A stretch of 5,168 nucleotides of DNA, taken from an uncultured Clostridia bacterium. GTDB lineage: Bacteria; Bacillota; Clostridia; Christensenellales; Aristaeellaceae. The stretch is taken from positions 1 to 5,168 of the forward strand of contig CAMMGP010000104.1 of NCBI GenBank assembly GCA_946496415.1, in the 5' to 3' direction. The position numbers and the translations under genes are program-made. Within the stretch, counting starts at the first letter, position 1, and every line of letters begins with the position of its first letter. Below are positions 4,996-5,168 of this stretch, in pieces. The notes under the pieces are model-generated. The model worked only from the letters and a program-made list of their open reading frames with translations. It did not search any database and was not told where the DNA came from.

Positions 4996-5168
4996 CTATT
5001 CGGTGTGTTCGCGGTAGTAGTCCGCAGCCTCCTCGTAGTCGAAGAAATCGTCGTAGTGGTCGTCGTAGAAGTCTTCCTCGTTGGCGTAGGAGGGAGCGTT
5101 ATAGGGGTCTTCCTCCTCCTCGTAGTCGCGGCGCGGGGAGGAGAAGGTGATGGGCGGGTCGTAGCCGC
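4996..5168 (-). CDS. unidentified protein, C-terminal part, Asp/Glu/Tyr-rich tail (truncated by window edge)
   Basis: The last 56 codons and TAG stop (4996-4998) of a minus-strand gene whose start lies beyond 5168. The visible part runs from GYDPPITFSSPRR to YYREHTE and contains 20 acidic residues (10 Asp, 10 Glu), 9 Tyr and 4 Phe, against only 3 Arg and no Lys. No domain, membrane segment or cysteine motif is seen. Such a composition suggests a disordered acidic tail, perhaps the end of a cytoplasmic or envelope protein. It is called a gene because the frame is open to the window edge, the composition is coherent, and the stop falls 8 bases from a terminator in a normal convergent arrangement. 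Function is unknown, and the plus-strand frames over this stretch are less protein-like. Confidence 0.6.
   Translation of the reverse strand, partial: GYDPPITFSSPRRDYEEEEDPYNAPSYANEEDFYDDHYDDFFDYEEAADYYREHTE

Noticed and set aside
4902..5150. Plus-strand open frame overlapping the tatD end and the terminator
   Set aside because: It is Arg/Ser/Pro-rich, runs through a perfect terminator stem and opposes the more coherent minus-strand acidic tail. No suitable ribosome binding site was seen.
1..5168. CRISPR array, insertion sequence, tRNA or rRNA gene, phage attachment site
   Set aside because: No regularly spaced direct repeats, transposase motifs, terminal inverted repeats with target duplications, or tRNA cloverleaf were found by eye on either strand.

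Overview
The window looks like chromosomal DNA from a GC-rich member of the Clostridia or a close Firmicutes relative. Three things support this: a SCIFF-peptide maturase gene (scfB), a system almost confined to Clostridia; a methionyl-tRNA synthetase gene behind a T-box leader; and strong AGGAGG-type ribosome binding sites with textbook TTGACA/TATAAT promoters. The species cannot be named from this sequence.

Layout. Bases 1-123 hold an intercistronic leader with an inverted repeat, a GC-rich terminator-like hairpin and a strong Shine-Dalgarno sequence. scfB (124-1491, +) is a radical SAM/SPASM enzyme; its expected substrate gene scfA would lie just left of the window. Bases 1492-1826 hold no large gene, but they are the most interesting part: a very short hydrophobic peptide gene on the minus strand (1611-1694) faces a perfect consensus promoter on the plus strand (1488-1516) that would transcribe an RNA antisense to the peptide gene's 3' end. 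The peptide mRNA can also fold so that its start region is paired with its own coding sequence. Together this looks like a type I toxin-antitoxin module. A second perfect consensus promoter (1827-1855, +) then starts the metG T-box leader (about 1862-2103, probable AUG specifier), followed by metG (2137-4101, +), a terminator-like hairpin (4108-4141), tatD (4153-4932, +) and a strong terminator (4955-4992). The right edge contains the C-terminal end of an unidentified convergent minus-strand gene (4996 to beyond 5168) whose visible part is very rich in Asp, Glu and Tyr.

How the parts work together. metG-tatD is a common Firmicutes neighbourhood (compare metS-yabD in Bacillus subtilis). Here it is controlled by uncharged tRNA-Met through the T-box, with a hairpin between the two genes that may reduce tatD expression. 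scfB belongs to a separate unit that starts to the left. The putative toxin-antitoxin module fills the gap between the two units: the antitoxin promoter begins inside the scfB stop codon, and the toxin promoter is back-to-back with the metG promoter. All functional calls rest on motif recognition and hand-checked base pairing; no database search was run.
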